Of a stretch of DNA of 44,773 bases, positions 1 through 10,963 are shown piece after piece. The notes beneath the pieces were generated by a model, which was given only the letters and a program-made list of their open reading frames with translations, ran no database searches and had not been told where the DNA came from. The position numbers and the translations under genes are program-made. Origin of the DNA: Melampsora larici-populina 98AG31 (taxonomy: Eukaryota; Basidiomycota; Pucciniomycetes; Pucciniales; Melampsoraceae); assembly GCF_000204055.1 (NCBI RefSeq), contig NW_006768779.1:1301548-1346320 (forward strand). Reading direction: 5' to 3'. Numbering within the stretch: position 1 is the first letter of the stretch; the number at the start of each line of letters is the position of its first letter.

Positions 1-447
1 TCAAACTTGTAAGTTTAACTGATCTTGGAACTGGCTATGAGAACAACGACAATTCTCTTTCCGAAGATTATATTAATTACCTGATAGATGATAATGTTAG
101 ATAAGATAATAGCTGATCTGGCTTCTGCTCTTAGGAAAGACCGCTGACCTACAACACAGTTTAGTAACAACCACAACACAAAGATGAGAAAGGTGAGTAA
201 TGTAGTATGAAATGAAAATCTAGTAGAATATTTTATAAGTACCTGTGATGAGGTTTAGCGTAACAAGTAAAGAGCAAGAAGATTAAAGTCAAACTTGTAA
301 GTTTAACTGATCTTGGAACTGGCTATGAGAACAACAACACTTCACATTGAAACATCAGATTAATTCAATAAAGAAAAGAAATTAGATAAAACGAAAAATG
401 AAACATACGTACATTCTCTTTCCGAAGATGAGGAAAAGAGAATGTAC
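1..447. repeat. Direct repeats plus a short hairpin, possible retroelement remnant
   Basis: A 47-nt block at 1-47 recurs without mismatch at 289-335. A second block (attctctttccgaagat) at 52-68 recurs at 413-429, so the right copy carries about 73 extra bases between the two blocks. The second block also forms the left arm of a hairpin at 409-447, whose arms (gtacattctcttt...) pair over about 15 nt. No open reading frame spans the region. Repeated flanks of this kind could be pieces of a solo LTR or of another non-coding element cut by the window edge, but I see no PBS, polypurine tract or clear target duplication. Confidence 0.6.
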
Positions 448-928
448 TTTGGGGGTTTAATAACTAGCTTTATATATGATCTTTTGGTTGGGGTAGAATA
501 TCTTTTGTAAGTAATCTTTTCTTATACCCGTGTAGTGATTCTTATAATGACATCATTGAATTTTCCTAAATTGTTAATCACTTCTCGTAACTGCTCTCTT
601 TACACATAGTCGATTGGACACCAACAGGTTTCGGTACTTATCCGTGCTTTACTCACATAACTCGGCCCTGTCTCCGCCAAATTTGGCCGCAGCCGCAGCC
701 AATCCGGGCATCAAACAAGTAAACAGCTTTCGTATTCGCAAGAGGGCTTCTCACCATGAGAAACCGGGCTACTAGAACACCTCCAATCAAGTATCAAACC
801 AGGCAACCACCATTTCTCAACCACCGCATCAAGCTTCAACAATCAAATCTCCTTTGGAACGAACCAACGTTTCTATCCCTTCCGCATTGGGAAGATCAAA
901 CGTTCAATTTTGAAGGCGACTAGCCAAC
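448..928. other. Spacer without recognisable gene
   Basis: No convincing coding region on either strand. The short word ccgggc recurs here and just downstream (around 705, 765, 1563 and 1613). It may be the promoter or 5' UTR of the small candidate gene that follows. Confidence 0.5.
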
Positions 929-1148
929 ATGAATCGCCTAAAGATGGTAAGTGTCTCGTTCAAGTTCTTTTCCTCATTTTCTTTCTTCCGGTACTGACTT
1001 CACCTCACGACTTTCTTTGTTTGCCTCCTCTCAAAAGATCGAACTGTCTTTCTTCCCAAGCACTGCAACGCAGCAATGCTTGATAGGACCAAATTACCCA
1101 CCTGGATCAAAAGGGACCCGATTCAATATGTGGATTGAACAAAAATGA
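929..1148 (+). CDS. Candidate 42-aa spliced small protein, unrecognised
   Basis: Two short exons, 929-946 and 1038-1148, would encode 42 residues. Seen directly: an ATG preceded by in-frame stops, a consensus donor GTAAGT at 947, a tactgac branch-like site about 40 nt before the acceptor, a pyrimidine-rich tract ending in CAAAAG, and a phase-0 join. The product starts MNRLKMIELSFF and ends GTRFNMWIEQK, and contains one cysteine. I do not recognise the family. The good intron is the main argument for a real transcript; the ORF could still be a chance ORF inside a 5' UTR or a non-coding RNA. Confidence 0.35.
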
Positions 1149-1996
1149 TATGCAGGTTTTGGTGTTGTATACTTTTCTCTTGATCTCAATTCACCATCTC
1201 ATGTTTGTTGATTGATGAGTTGTTGTGGTTTGTGTTGTGTAAATTTTGTCTTAGTCTTAAATTCTCACACTTGTTGCTCATGTCTCCCTCTTTTTGTATG
1301 ATTACTTCCTCTTACTTACTCTAACACTTTTTTTATTTCTATTGAGCTGTTTTATGTGTTTGGTTTTGAAATCCAAAAGTTATTGATCTCTGTGATAAAC
1401 AGATCCGAGAGTTTTTTGACGCTTCAAGCAAGGGCGCGAAGAGGTAAAATTGACCTTTGATGATGAGTGAGAAAATGAGACATTTGAATGAACAAATTGG
1501 TGGCGAGCATGTTTGCTGAGCCAGCCAGCGTGATTTCAAAAAATCGTGATTTCAAATTCAAACCGGGCTATATTTCAATCAAATAGGGCGTTGACTAACA
1601 AGTATCTGAAAACCGGGCATTGGGTCAAAAAAGGTGGTTGCCAAATAGTGCTGTCCTGTTGCAAAAATGCAATATGCACCACCAAATAGACACTTTAAAT
1701 TTTGCAGAATGTGATTTCTCAACAGAGATTGCTCAAGTGAACACACCCTTCATGTCGATCAAATATGTAATCATATCTTTTGCATTCCTGAAAATGTTCA
1801 TCATTCTTAATATATATACATACACTGCATTCGGAAACTCACCAAACTTCAAAGCTCATGATTGCTTCTTACAGATATCTAATTATCCAGAAATATAAAT
1901 TATAAAACAATTTCATTGATTCCATTACCAATCCAAAGCAAAAAAAACCAAAACTACTTACCCAATCTGCCTTCCAACTCCAACTCCCACTCGACC
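1149..1996. other. Intergenic, no gene seen
   Basis: AT-rich sequence between the small candidate gene and the 3' end of ALG11. The open frames present are short and show no family motif or splice pattern. The right part (about 1900-1996) should hold the ALG11 3' UTR, which is transcribed leftwards. Confidence 0.5.
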
Positions 1997-3970
1997 TCAC
2001 TCACTCTTCTTCTCTTTTTTCCCAATCCTATCCATCCCAACCCTCATAACTTCCCCAACCCCATTCTCCCAAGCAGATTCAAACACCTTGACGGAAAACT
2101 TTTCCACACTCACTCTTCTAGCCTCACTTCTAATCTTCAAACAATCTGTTTCTGAAAGCCTAAAGATCTCTTCTAATCTAGCTGCAAAGGAATCTACATC
2201 TGTACCGAAAAATCCGGTTCGGTTTCCAGTCTCATTGATGATATCCATTAATGGTCCACCTGATTTGTGGACTAATGGTACTAATCCTGCTGCCTATAAA
2301 ACACCAAATCAAAATATCAGTTTAAAGGGGGTTTGTGTTTCTTGGAAGATTGATTGATTGCGTACCATAAACTCTACAATACTAATCCCGAAATGTTCAT
2401 CAACCATCGTACTGATGCCCACCAAACTGCTCCCCAAAAGTTCCTTAAGTTCATCCCATCCGACATTCACCCTAAGTTCAACACTCGATTGGATACCTAA
2501 TTCCTTACACCTATTTCTCAAACTTTCAACCCTATCCAAATCTTCTTGATTCCTACAACTACCAACTAAGATCATCTTTACATCTTTTGAAAAGTTTGAT
2601 GAACTTGAAAACTTTGCAAACGATTCGATTTGTTTAAGTTGATCTTTTTCAGGTCTGTATTGAGAGATTGATAAGATGAGTTTCTTTCGATTTAGAAGAG
2701 GAAAACTTGTGAATGTCTTCACGTCACATGGAGGATAAACTATTTGAGATGATCTTGGAGGGGTTGAAGAATGAGAGTGATGGAAATGCGCTCGGAGTAG
2801 TTTGTCTACATGAGTTTTGGTCCATGTAGAATTCACCATTAAATAATCAGCTCGTTTTAAACAAACTGAATACACTTCAGCAAAAAGTAAATAATACCTT
2901 TTAGTTCCACATCCCCCCAAACCAAACCAAATCAAAAAAAAACAATCAAAAAGTTAACTCTACATTCTTTTGAAATCAGATTAACATAGAAAAAAACATA
3001 CAATACTTTAAGATAAGATAAAACGAAACTAGAAGAGATTGAAGTTGAATTCTGATAAGACGAGTTTCGATCGGTGACTCTTTTCAACATATTCGTACTG
3101 ATCGTTGGATAATGTACATAAGCTCCAATCGGAATAGACGTTAAAGCAGACCAAACCAAAAACGTAAAAGCGTATCCCATCGTATCTAATCACCCCAAAA
3201 CATCAAGAATCAGTTTGGTATATATGAATCGAAAAATGGTTGGGCTGGAACTTTACCAATGTATATATCGGGAATCAGTTGAGTTATGGCTTCGTAGGCT
3301 AAAACCATCGAACCTAGTGATTGACCGACCAACGTAAACCTTGGCCATCTACTAGACTCAACCAAGTACCGAGTCTTTAAAGGAATCAGAATCAAAGCAT
3401 ACGGATCTAAATCGATATCGAATCGTTGCTGTGAAACGGATTCCAAAATATCAGATTGATTGATTGATTGATGAAAGAGAGGTCTTACTTTAACTTTGTT
3501 GATCATTTCTGATTTAGTAACATTTAGATCTCCAGTATAAATTGCACAAATCGTATTCGGATCAGATCTTTGATGAAACGAAACTGCAGTCCATAAAACT
3601 CTTTCACCACCACCACCAGCATTACTAAAAAAAACCCAAAAAAAACCCAAAAAAAACCCAAAAAAAAAGATTAGTGATTAGAAAGTAGGAATGAAGAAAT
3701 GGTTTACCAATAAGGATGAAACAATCCAATCACCCTTTTTTCCCGAAAAGTTTGAAGAGTAGAACTTGATTGATTAATAGTTTGATTAATAAGTTGGTTT
3801 CGTTTAAGTTGATTCGATGAAAAAAGTCTTTGACGTAAAACTTTTATGAAAACTTTCCACATTAAATATACAATGTAAATTGATTGTGTTAAGAATGTTA
3901 AGATGATGGTTAGTTTTATGAGAGGTGGTGATCTTGTGAAAAGTTGAATCGAATATTCTTGGAGTTTCAT
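1997..3970 (-). CDS. ALG11: GDP-Man:Man3GlcNAc2-PP-dolichol alpha-1,2-mannosyltransferase (Alg11)
   Basis: Alg11 adds the fourth and fifth mannoses to the dolichol-linked oligosaccharide on the cytosolic face of the ER. Five exons on the minus strand: 3970-3708, 3624-3257, 3185-3002, 2897-2366 and 2293-1997; phases agree and give 547 aa, close to the yeast length (548). Residues about 15-45 form an N-terminal membrane anchor. The family motif [15 protein letters not shown] starts at residue 85 and is split by intron 1. Other landmarks are DTMGYAFTF after intron 2, the [11 protein letters not shown] segment rebuilt by intron 3, QYRPEKDQ, and the GT4 EX7E motif (E439 to E447) followed by [14 protein letters not shown] across intron 4. 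No break is visible. The start is the first ATG before the hydrophobic anchor. The next gene on this strand lies upstream beyond a simple-repeat spacer, and nothing suggests co-regulation. Confidence 0.95.
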
Positions 3971-4004
3971 CTTGATGGTGGTGCTTTTTTGATTCGATCG
4001 GGGT

Positions 4005-4110
4005 CTTTCTTGTTCTTGTTCTTGTTCTTGTTCTTCTTCGTGTTCTTCTTCGTGTTCTTGTTCTTGTTCTTGTTTTTATTCTTGTTCTTGGTTTGTTCTT
4101 GGTATAGTTT
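4005..4110. repeat. (TTCTTG)n-type simple repeat just upstream of ALG11
   Basis: Irregular array of ttcttg and ttcttcgtg units. On the ALG11 sense strand it reads as an A/G-rich tract (AAGAAC units) starting about 35 nt upstream of the ATG, so it lies in the promoter or 5' UTR. Apparent ORFs across it are only translations of the repeat. Confidence 0.8.
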
Positions 4111-4507
4111 GTAACTTTTATTACGGTTTGTAAAGTTCTAATTTCTCTTCCAAGTTTCAAGTGAGATCAATACCGAAGAACTCTCAAATGTTTCTCCTGA
4201 TCAGACATACACACACATTTGTTGCAGTTAAACATTTCCCAATCATTTCTCACAAACTCATCTTTAACAAATCAACTTCTCTTGATAATAAAAGTGTCAT
4301 CAGACTCACTACTAGCAGATCACTAATCATCAATTCACAACCAAGGTGCATTCAAAATTAATCTAAGCATTCAACAAATCATCTAATCCTATATACAAAA
4401 ACCATCCCAGAAGTTATTGATTTATAAACTTTTCCTCAAATCTTCTTTCCATAATCTTATTTCATTTTGAAACCTTTTACATTCTTGTTCATTTCAACAC
4501 TTTTTAA

Positions 4508-4628
4508 ATCCAAAAATCCAGCAAAACCAAAAAACCAGAAATCCAGCAAAACCAAAACCAAAACCAAAAAATCCAAAAATCCAAAATCCAAAAAACCCAG
4601 CAAAACCAAAACCAAAACCAAAACCAAA
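4508..4628. repeat. (AAAACC)n / (AATCC)n low-complexity tract
   Basis: Degenerate array of aaaacc and aatcc words. Several overlapping apparent ORFs on both strands (K/P/T/S-rich on plus, F/G/W-rich on minus) are translations of this repeat and not genes. The unit is not the fungal telomere repeat. Confidence 0.75.
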
Positions 4629-5144
4629 GCCCTGATGAAAAAACAAAAACAAAAAAACCCTCCCCAATAACCAATTCCCACACACACAAAAGCTATTCCA
4701 GTCCACTTTTTCCAAAAAATAAATAATCCAAATCCAAATCCAAATCCAAACTTGAGAAAAAAAATGTATGTATGTAAAGAAAAACCGTCCCGTTTCTAAA
4801 GATTATATATTTTTGTTTTTTTCGTTGATATAACTTTATTTAAACCAAGAAAAAAACCCGTCAAAAAGAACTAATCAACACGTTTTTTTTATAAAACATG
4901 AAACCTAAAGAAAAAGAAAAACAGAAAAAAAAAGAAAAAGAAAAGCAGAAAAAGAATCAGAAAAAGCAAAAGGAAGAAAAAAGAGCCAAAAAAGTTATGC
5001 AAAGCAAAAAAAAAACAGAGAAGTAGAAGTCAAGTCAAGTCAAGTTCAAAGAAAGATGCATGAGTGCGTTTGTATGTAAAACGAAATCATAAAGAAGAAT
5101 CAATCCAAAACAAAATGGCATTTCTTTTTCTTTTCTCACTTTCT
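4629..5144. other. A-rich spacer and 3' UTR of the CAP-Gly gene
   Basis: Strongly A-rich (aaaaag and aaaac runs) with a short caagt repeat at about 5031-5045. No coding region is seen. The right end should contain the 3' UTR of the CAP-Gly gene. Confidence 0.5.
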
Positions 5145-8100
5145 TCAAGTATTATATTTATAATGTTGTAATTCAGCTTCGATTTCCGCTTCTTTCAAAA
5201 CCTTCACTTCAATAATCGATTCAAGTTCGACCACCTAAATTCCAAACCCCAAAAAAATCAGTAAACAACCATCCAAACCTCTGGAAATCAATTTGGATGT
5301 TGTAGGGGAGGGGAAGAACTTACTTCTTGATTTAATGCATCAACTTGTTGAATATGTTTCCGATTCAAATTCTCAATCTCTCTTCTTAACTCTCTAATCT
5401 CTTTTTCCAACCTAACCGTCTTATCATAATCTTTCAAAACCTTCATTGGGTTCTCAATCGCTCCTTCCAACATCCGATTCGTATTCCTTTTTCCCCCAAC
5501 CCAAAACAAAAACAATCCACCATGAATTTGGATGATAGGTTTCCAAAAAGAAGATGATCCACTTACTTTAATTCTTCGATTTCTTGTTTTAATTCTCGAT
5601 TCTCAATTTCTACTTTCACCCGATCATCATCCGATTGATTCAATAAGACCTTCAAGCCTAAAATCTCTTGCATCTCTTTCGTCATATTTCCAATCCTATT
5701 AGATTTACTCAAACTACCTGTCACACTAGCATTACTCGCTTGACTTCTTGGATCCGTCACCCAAATTGGCAAACTAGATCCCACAGATGATCCAAAACTT
5801 CCTTCTCCTTCTTCTTTTCCTCCTCTTTTCCTCCATCTACCTTTCAGATGAGTTGGATCTTGATGATGTTGTGGTTGATGATGAGGTGAAGTGGATTGGG
5901 AAGAGAAACTAGTTAAATGTTTTTCCAAGTTATCTAATCTTTGAATTAATCCTAAACTCTCGTCTTGTTTGATACATAACAAACTAGGATCATGTTTCAT
6001 GTTTCTTAACCTTTCTTCTTCTTCTCTTCTTGTTTTGAAATTCTCATTCGATCTCTGGGTTTCTAATCTAGGTGTCTGTTCTTGATGTTTTTCTCCTAAT
6101 TCTTCTAATAAGCTTTCGATTCTTCTCTTAGCTTGTCTTAATTCGATTTCGAGTTCTTCTTTGGTTTGAGTGACCGTTTGAACTTTTTGATGTATAGGGA
6201 CTTGTGACTTTTTGTTGGATGGATCAAGTCCTGTTGGATGGTATGGAATCTCACCTTTATCCATAACTGTACCTGTCCTATCTCCATAATCATCCTCATC
6301 CTCATCCTGCTGATCCCTTACCGTTTCTTCTTCTGTTCTTCCAAACCGAATCTTTTTCGAAAAATCATCATCATCCGTATTAGTAGGAATCACCAATTTA
6401 GTAGTTTGATTCGATCTTCTAGGTTGAGAAACGATCAATTCATCTCTCAATCCTTCTAATTCGATCCTATCCTTTTCCATAGTTTCTACACATTCTTTTA
6501 ATCTCATCTCAACTTGTCCTAATTTCATTTCTAAACTTTCGTTTTCTTTGGCTTGGTTCACATTCTCTTCTTTCATCTTCTTCATCATACTCTTATGTCT
6601 CACAATCGTATTTCTCATCTCTTCTTCTATCCTTTCTTTCTTTTCAATCTCGCTTTCAAGTTCTTGTTTTAATTCATAAACTTGATCTTGTAAGTTACCT
6701 AATCGATCTTTATTATACTTTAAATCTGCTTTTAATCTTTCATTATCAATCTCAATCGCTTCCATCGATAAATGTCCTTCACTTCTTTCAATGGTTCTTT
6801 CTTCTATTCTGGTCTTATTCAACTCCGTCCCGTTTCCTTCCTGTGATTCTTTTTTCAACTTTTCATATCTTTCCACTGCTTCGACTCTTCTAGATTCCAC
6901 TTCTAACATCTTTTCTTCGTATACCGAACAGAGAGATTGACCTGCTTGTCTTAATGATCCCAACTGTTCAACCAATTCTTCTCGTTCATCTTTCCATGAC
7001 TTTGTTTCTTGTTCAAATTGAGTTTTAAGCGTTTCGATCTCTAGACTGCTTTCGGTGGCTTGTTTAGCAAACCTTTCAATCATCTTGTTTTTCTCTTCAA
7101 TCGTCTTCTTATACTCTTTTTCCATCTCATTAGATTTCAAACACTGAGTTTCAAACTTGCTTGTGCTTTCTTCGTTAGCTAATCGTAATCCATCTTGTGC
7201 CATCTTTCTTTCTTCTTTAACACTTCTTAATTCTTCTTCTACTTCTTTTAATCGGTTCTCAATCGCTTTGAATTCTTCATCAGACTTCGAATTGGTTCGT
7301 ATCAAGATCTCATCATCCTTGTTCTGTTTGGTTGGATTTAAATTTAATTCTTCGATTAATCTTTCGGTTGGATTAGATCTTTTAAGTTGATTTAATTCAT
7401 CTGAAATAATCAAGATGGGTTCGGTGTTAGGTTTATCCAAGTCAGAGATGTGATGTGATTCAGTTGAATGAGTTTCAGGTAAAGAAGCACGAAGTTGTCG
7501 ACTTGATTGGATAGGAGTGGGTATTAAATCAGATGAAGTAGTTGGAAACGGATTAGAATTTTTGGATATTGAAGAAAAGTTTCGTAAGATTCTAGAAGAA
7601 GTCGAAGTATTAGGTGTAGTAGTTGTACTAGGTGTGTTGGCGTTCGGATTAGAGGATGGTACGATGGCAGTTGAATTGGGTCGATTGTTATTGAATAGAT
7701 TTCCAATTGATTTTCTTGCATTATGATGTAATGAGATCCTAGGTTTAGGTTTAGGAGTCGAAAGATGATGAAGAGATTGGTTTGGTAAAGAAGCTTTTAA
7801 TGATCTACTTAATCTGTTTGGGGGATTTGGTTTGTGGGATGATAGATCTGATTCGATTAATGAAGAAGTTGTATTGATCGTTGGTGGTTTGATTGGTGAA
7901 TGAGGTCGTGGTGGAAAGATGATTCTTTGTTGAGATTGTGATTGAGATTGAGATTGAGATTGAGATTGTGAATGTGAATGTGAATGTGATTTTGGATATG
8001 GATAAGCTGATACTTTTGAGATTGGAAAAAAGATACCACAGTTTGGATCACAAGTAAAATAAGAAACCCTACAAAAGAGAGAGAGATCAGAATGAGTTTG

Positions 8101-8602
8101 GTTCTTGAAATTCGATTGTACTTTTTCTTTTGAAAACTAACCCATTAACTGAACCCGAGTTTTTACCTTTACCATACCAAGGAGCTTGACCAGGATCATG
8201 TAAAGGATAACTTAAATCGATTCCAACCCAAAGTCCGACTTTTTGATCAATCGTTCCAATAAATGCACATTTTCCAATCATTTGATTTGTAGATTTGACT
8301 CGATCACCAACTGAGAAAGTTAAATTTGAATGAATGATTGGAGTTGGTGATGTGGTGCTTGTTGTGGTGGTGCTTGTTGTTGTTGTGTGAGTTTGGTTTG
8401 ATAGAGTTGGTGATAAGATGATTGATTTGTTGCGTGAGATTGAGGAAGTTAAAGTCGATAATGAAGGTCTTGTTAGTTTGATGGTTGATGATTTGGAATT
8501 TGATTGTGGTTGGGATTGGGATGTGGTTTGTTTGAGAGGTTTTGTGGGTGATGAAGTTGAGCTGGATGAATGGTTTGGTATGTTTTCTAAGTTGTTGTTC
8601 AT
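5145..8602 (-). CDS. CLIP-170-like CAP-Gly microtubule plus-end tracking protein
   Basis: Four exons on the minus strand: 8602-8142, 8068-5567, 5486-5324 and 5234-5145, giving 1071 aa. Residues 1-95 are S/T/N/Q-rich and disordered. A CAP-Gly domain spans about 97-178 and is interrupted by intron 1: VGDRV at 98, FIGTIDQKVGLWVGIDL, then GKNSGSVNG, and after the intron SYFTCDPNCGIFF. A basic S/T/P-rich linker follows, containing an (SH)n(SQ)n run. Long heptad-like coiled coil covers roughly 390-1065 (E/K/R/L-rich), with a H/Q/P/G interruption near 850. CAP-Gly proteins of this layout bind EEY/F tails of tubulin and EB1, stabilise microtubules and link them to dynein. The GKNDG signature reads GKNSG here, and no C-terminal zinc knuckle or EEY/F tail is present (it ends HYKYNT). 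Family call is secure; exact orthology to Clip1/Tip1/Bik1 is inferred. Confidence 0.88.
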
Positions 8603-9215
8603 CTTGATTGGTTGTGGTTGAGAATGGGTTCATGACTTTTGATTGGTTTGTAGTGTTCTGAGTTAGTTTCTCATGAATTCTTGATTCTTGATTCTTGATT
8701 GGATTTAAAGTTACCCAACCTTGATCAACTTTCATTTCTACACTTAACCATATACATACTTGACCATACAGTCTCAATTTAGTCAAACCAATCAAAACTT
8801 CATTTCACCTTCATGATCTGTGTGATCTCATTCTTGGTTTGTCTATCTTCTGTTTGAGAAAATACCCAAGGGGAGTTGGAGTAAAGTCTATGGTAGAAGT
8901 TGGCTACTTGTGCTAGTCGTGTCACGCTAGGACTAGATATATTCACTTAAAACAAAGACAAAGTGATCAATCATCAAAGGGTTTAGTTCAATTTGATCAG
9001 CTCCTAGAAATGGAAATGGAAAGTATCACATCTAGTCTGCAAATAAACAAAATTAATCAAATCTTCAATCATCGTATGCTGGTTTCGTCCTCATCGACGT
9101 GCAAAGTCACACCATCATATACTATTGTAGATGGAAGTCATTTCAGAAAAATTTAATATATCTTGGATCAAACTTCTTTTCATAGAAAGAATTTACATAT
9201 TTCATCAGTCTGATA
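8603..9215. other. Upstream region of the CAP-Gly gene
   Basis: AT-rich promoter and 5' UTR region for the leftward CAP-Gly gene. A triple gattcttgattcttgatt repeat lies at about 8682-8700. No other gene is seen. Confidence 0.5.
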
Positions 9216-9217
9216 TA

Positions 9218-10134
9218 CAGCTGTTTCGAAAACAAAACTGGTTGTCGTTGTTTTTTTCTTTTTTTTTTTCATATCCGCGGTCAATTTATTTGACCTGATT
9301 GGGCTAATTCTCCCAATCGGGAGCAAATATGTATCCAAATTCTATTCGCATGCACCTTGTCCAAGCCCCCATCTTGCCAGATCCACCTCACCACATCTCA
9401 CGAAACAAAAACAACAAGAATGCCTCGATACAGCGCCGACATCAAAGTGCAGGCGATTACTTTATTGTCCGAAGGTATGAGTCGAGCAGCCGTCAAACGC
9501 CATCTGCGATCTGCAGTACATGTGGACACCCTCACCCAATGGCAAAAACTATACGAATCAACTCTAGCCGTGGTTTGCAGTGCATCAGAATATGAGAAAC
9601 GTGGTCGTCCCCTCGTATTCTCAGATCAAGAACGTGAATTCATGGCCGACTTGATCTCTGTGGATAGGAAGAAATAGAGGTTGATGGTTGTGATGTTGGA
9701 AATGTGATTGGGCCAGTTTGGCTGAAACGTTGATAAGGAAAATGCCCCGGTGCATGTAGGATTGGTGCTTCTTGAGTCAAATCTTGAGCCGGGTGGAAGA
9801 AGCTTGAGGATGTACCGCTATAAGAACCACGAGACTGTTGAGCTGTGTTGAAATTAGTGGTTCTTTGATATGGGAGTGATTGATTGAAACTTTGAAAAGG
9901 CCGTGAATTCCGATCAGCAGGCATGTTGAGGATGGCTCAATTGTGTTGTGGACAAACGTGGCGCTGGCTTCAAGCTTGCAATGTGATTCAACAGGGTCCA
10001 ACAGGATTGAACCTCATGCCATGTAATCAGCTGTCATCAGCCTTTTGCGCGGTTTTTCTGCTAGATTCAAAACCGCGGATATGAAAAAAAAAAAAAAAAA
10101 AAAACGACAACCAGTTTTGTTTTCGAAACAGCTG
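9218..10134. mobile_element. Non-autonomous Tc1/mariner-like DNA transposon, 917 bp
   Basis: Terminal inverted repeats begin CAGCTGTTTCGAAAACAAAA at 9218 and end with the exact reverse complement at 10134. They stay paired for about 30 nt, then through a poly-T/poly-A run to a shared catatccgcggt word (about 65 nt per arm). Both ends are flanked by TA (9216-9217 and 10135-10136), the target duplication of Tc1/mariner elements. Inside is a truncated transposase N-terminus on plus and an unrelated Q/S/P-rich frame on minus (9640-9924). No DDE/D catalytic region is present, so it cannot move itself. Confidence 0.85.
9420..9677 (+). pseudogene. Truncated Tc1/mariner-like transposase, N-terminal HTH part only
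   Basis: An 85-codon frame, MPRYSADIKVQAITLLSEG onward. A helix-turn-helix covers about residues 5-30 (KVQAITLLSEGMSRAAVKRHL), and a RGRPLVFSDQE segment near 62-72 resembles the linker and second HTH of rust and other fungal Tc1-type transposases. It stops after SVDRKK just where the catalytic domain should begin, and the sequence that follows is unrelated. It lies inside TIRs with TA duplications, so it is a deletion derivative. It could in principle still make a DNA-binding fragment able to occupy the ends of relatives. Confidence 0.7.
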
Positions 10135-10136
10135 TA

Positions 10137-10963
10137 CACATTTGCCTTCAGAATTTCTCAATCAGATCTACATATGCTCTACAAATCACTCATGGATCAA
10201 TTTACTTATTGGGAAAATTTCTCAAAACGGCTTTCTTTGGTTCAAACAAACCATTCATGACTGAGAATTTACAAAATCCTTTGATGATTTTTTAAAAAAA
10301 CTATCAAAGTTGCACCCCTGATCAAAAGCAAATTCCTAGCCATTTTTTTCAAAAAAGTGAATTTTGATGGGCTGGAAGGTCACAAGGTACGCACATAATT
10401 TTTTGGCAAGTTTTGATCAACTTGAATCTTACTATTAATTATTAGGTTCAATTACCAAAAACTTGAATTTGTCTTGTTGTTTTACAACATCTTCATGGAT
10501 GAGCTTTTTTCCTATGGCACCATAATACAAGTACCATCATCAGAGGCAAATCTCTTCAACTTCCAGAGATATCCTACACTTCAATTCACACCAGGAGATG
10601 TACCAGATCTTGAAGAAGGTGGGTGTAACTAGAAACAAAATTTAATGAAGTGCGGAGCCTGTAATGGTAAATGAATACAAATGGTCAAAAATTCTATTCT
10701 CAAGTAAAGAAATTGGGTTCAAGTCTCAAGTCCCTACCTTGAGTCTGACTAGGTATCTACCCCAGTCCCAGCCCAATACACCCCAGCTTTCTCAAATCCT
10801 TACCAAAATTACCTGCTATAAAAATCTACATAAATTCATCCGCACTCCAGGTGCTGTAGAGTTGGGACTCAGAGTCAGGAATTCCTGGGGATGGTGAGGG
10901 CAAGGTTCAGGCTTACATGCTTTTGGCTCCTCTGCAGCCCCTACAGCTCCCCCAAAGCCTGAA
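10137..10963. other. CpG-poor spacer with no confident gene
   Basis: Very few CG dinucleotides. A weak two-exon reading on plus (GT at about 10387, AG near 10443, ORF to about 10630) would encode about 70 aa, but shows no family similarity I recognise. It may be decayed repeat DNA. Confidence 0.4.

Noticed and set aside
4508..4628. Possible interstitial telomere repeat
   Set aside because: The unit is CCAAAA/AATCC-like and irregular, not TTAGGG/CCCTAA.
4457..4715. Several overlapping ORFs on both strands (K/P/T-rich and F/G/W-rich)
   Set aside because: They are translations of the (AAAACC)n/(AATCC)n repeat; all frames are open only because the repeat lacks stops.
9329..9595. 88-aa plus-strand ORF overlapping the transposase fragment
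   Set aside because: It lies in a different frame from the HTH-encoding ORF and has no motif; the 9420-9677 frame fits the transposase family.
10375..10630. Two-exon reading of about 70 aa on plus (intron about 10387-10442)
   Set aside because: The splice sites are plausible but the exon before the intron is seven codons, the product matches nothing I know, and the region is CpG-poor decayed DNA.
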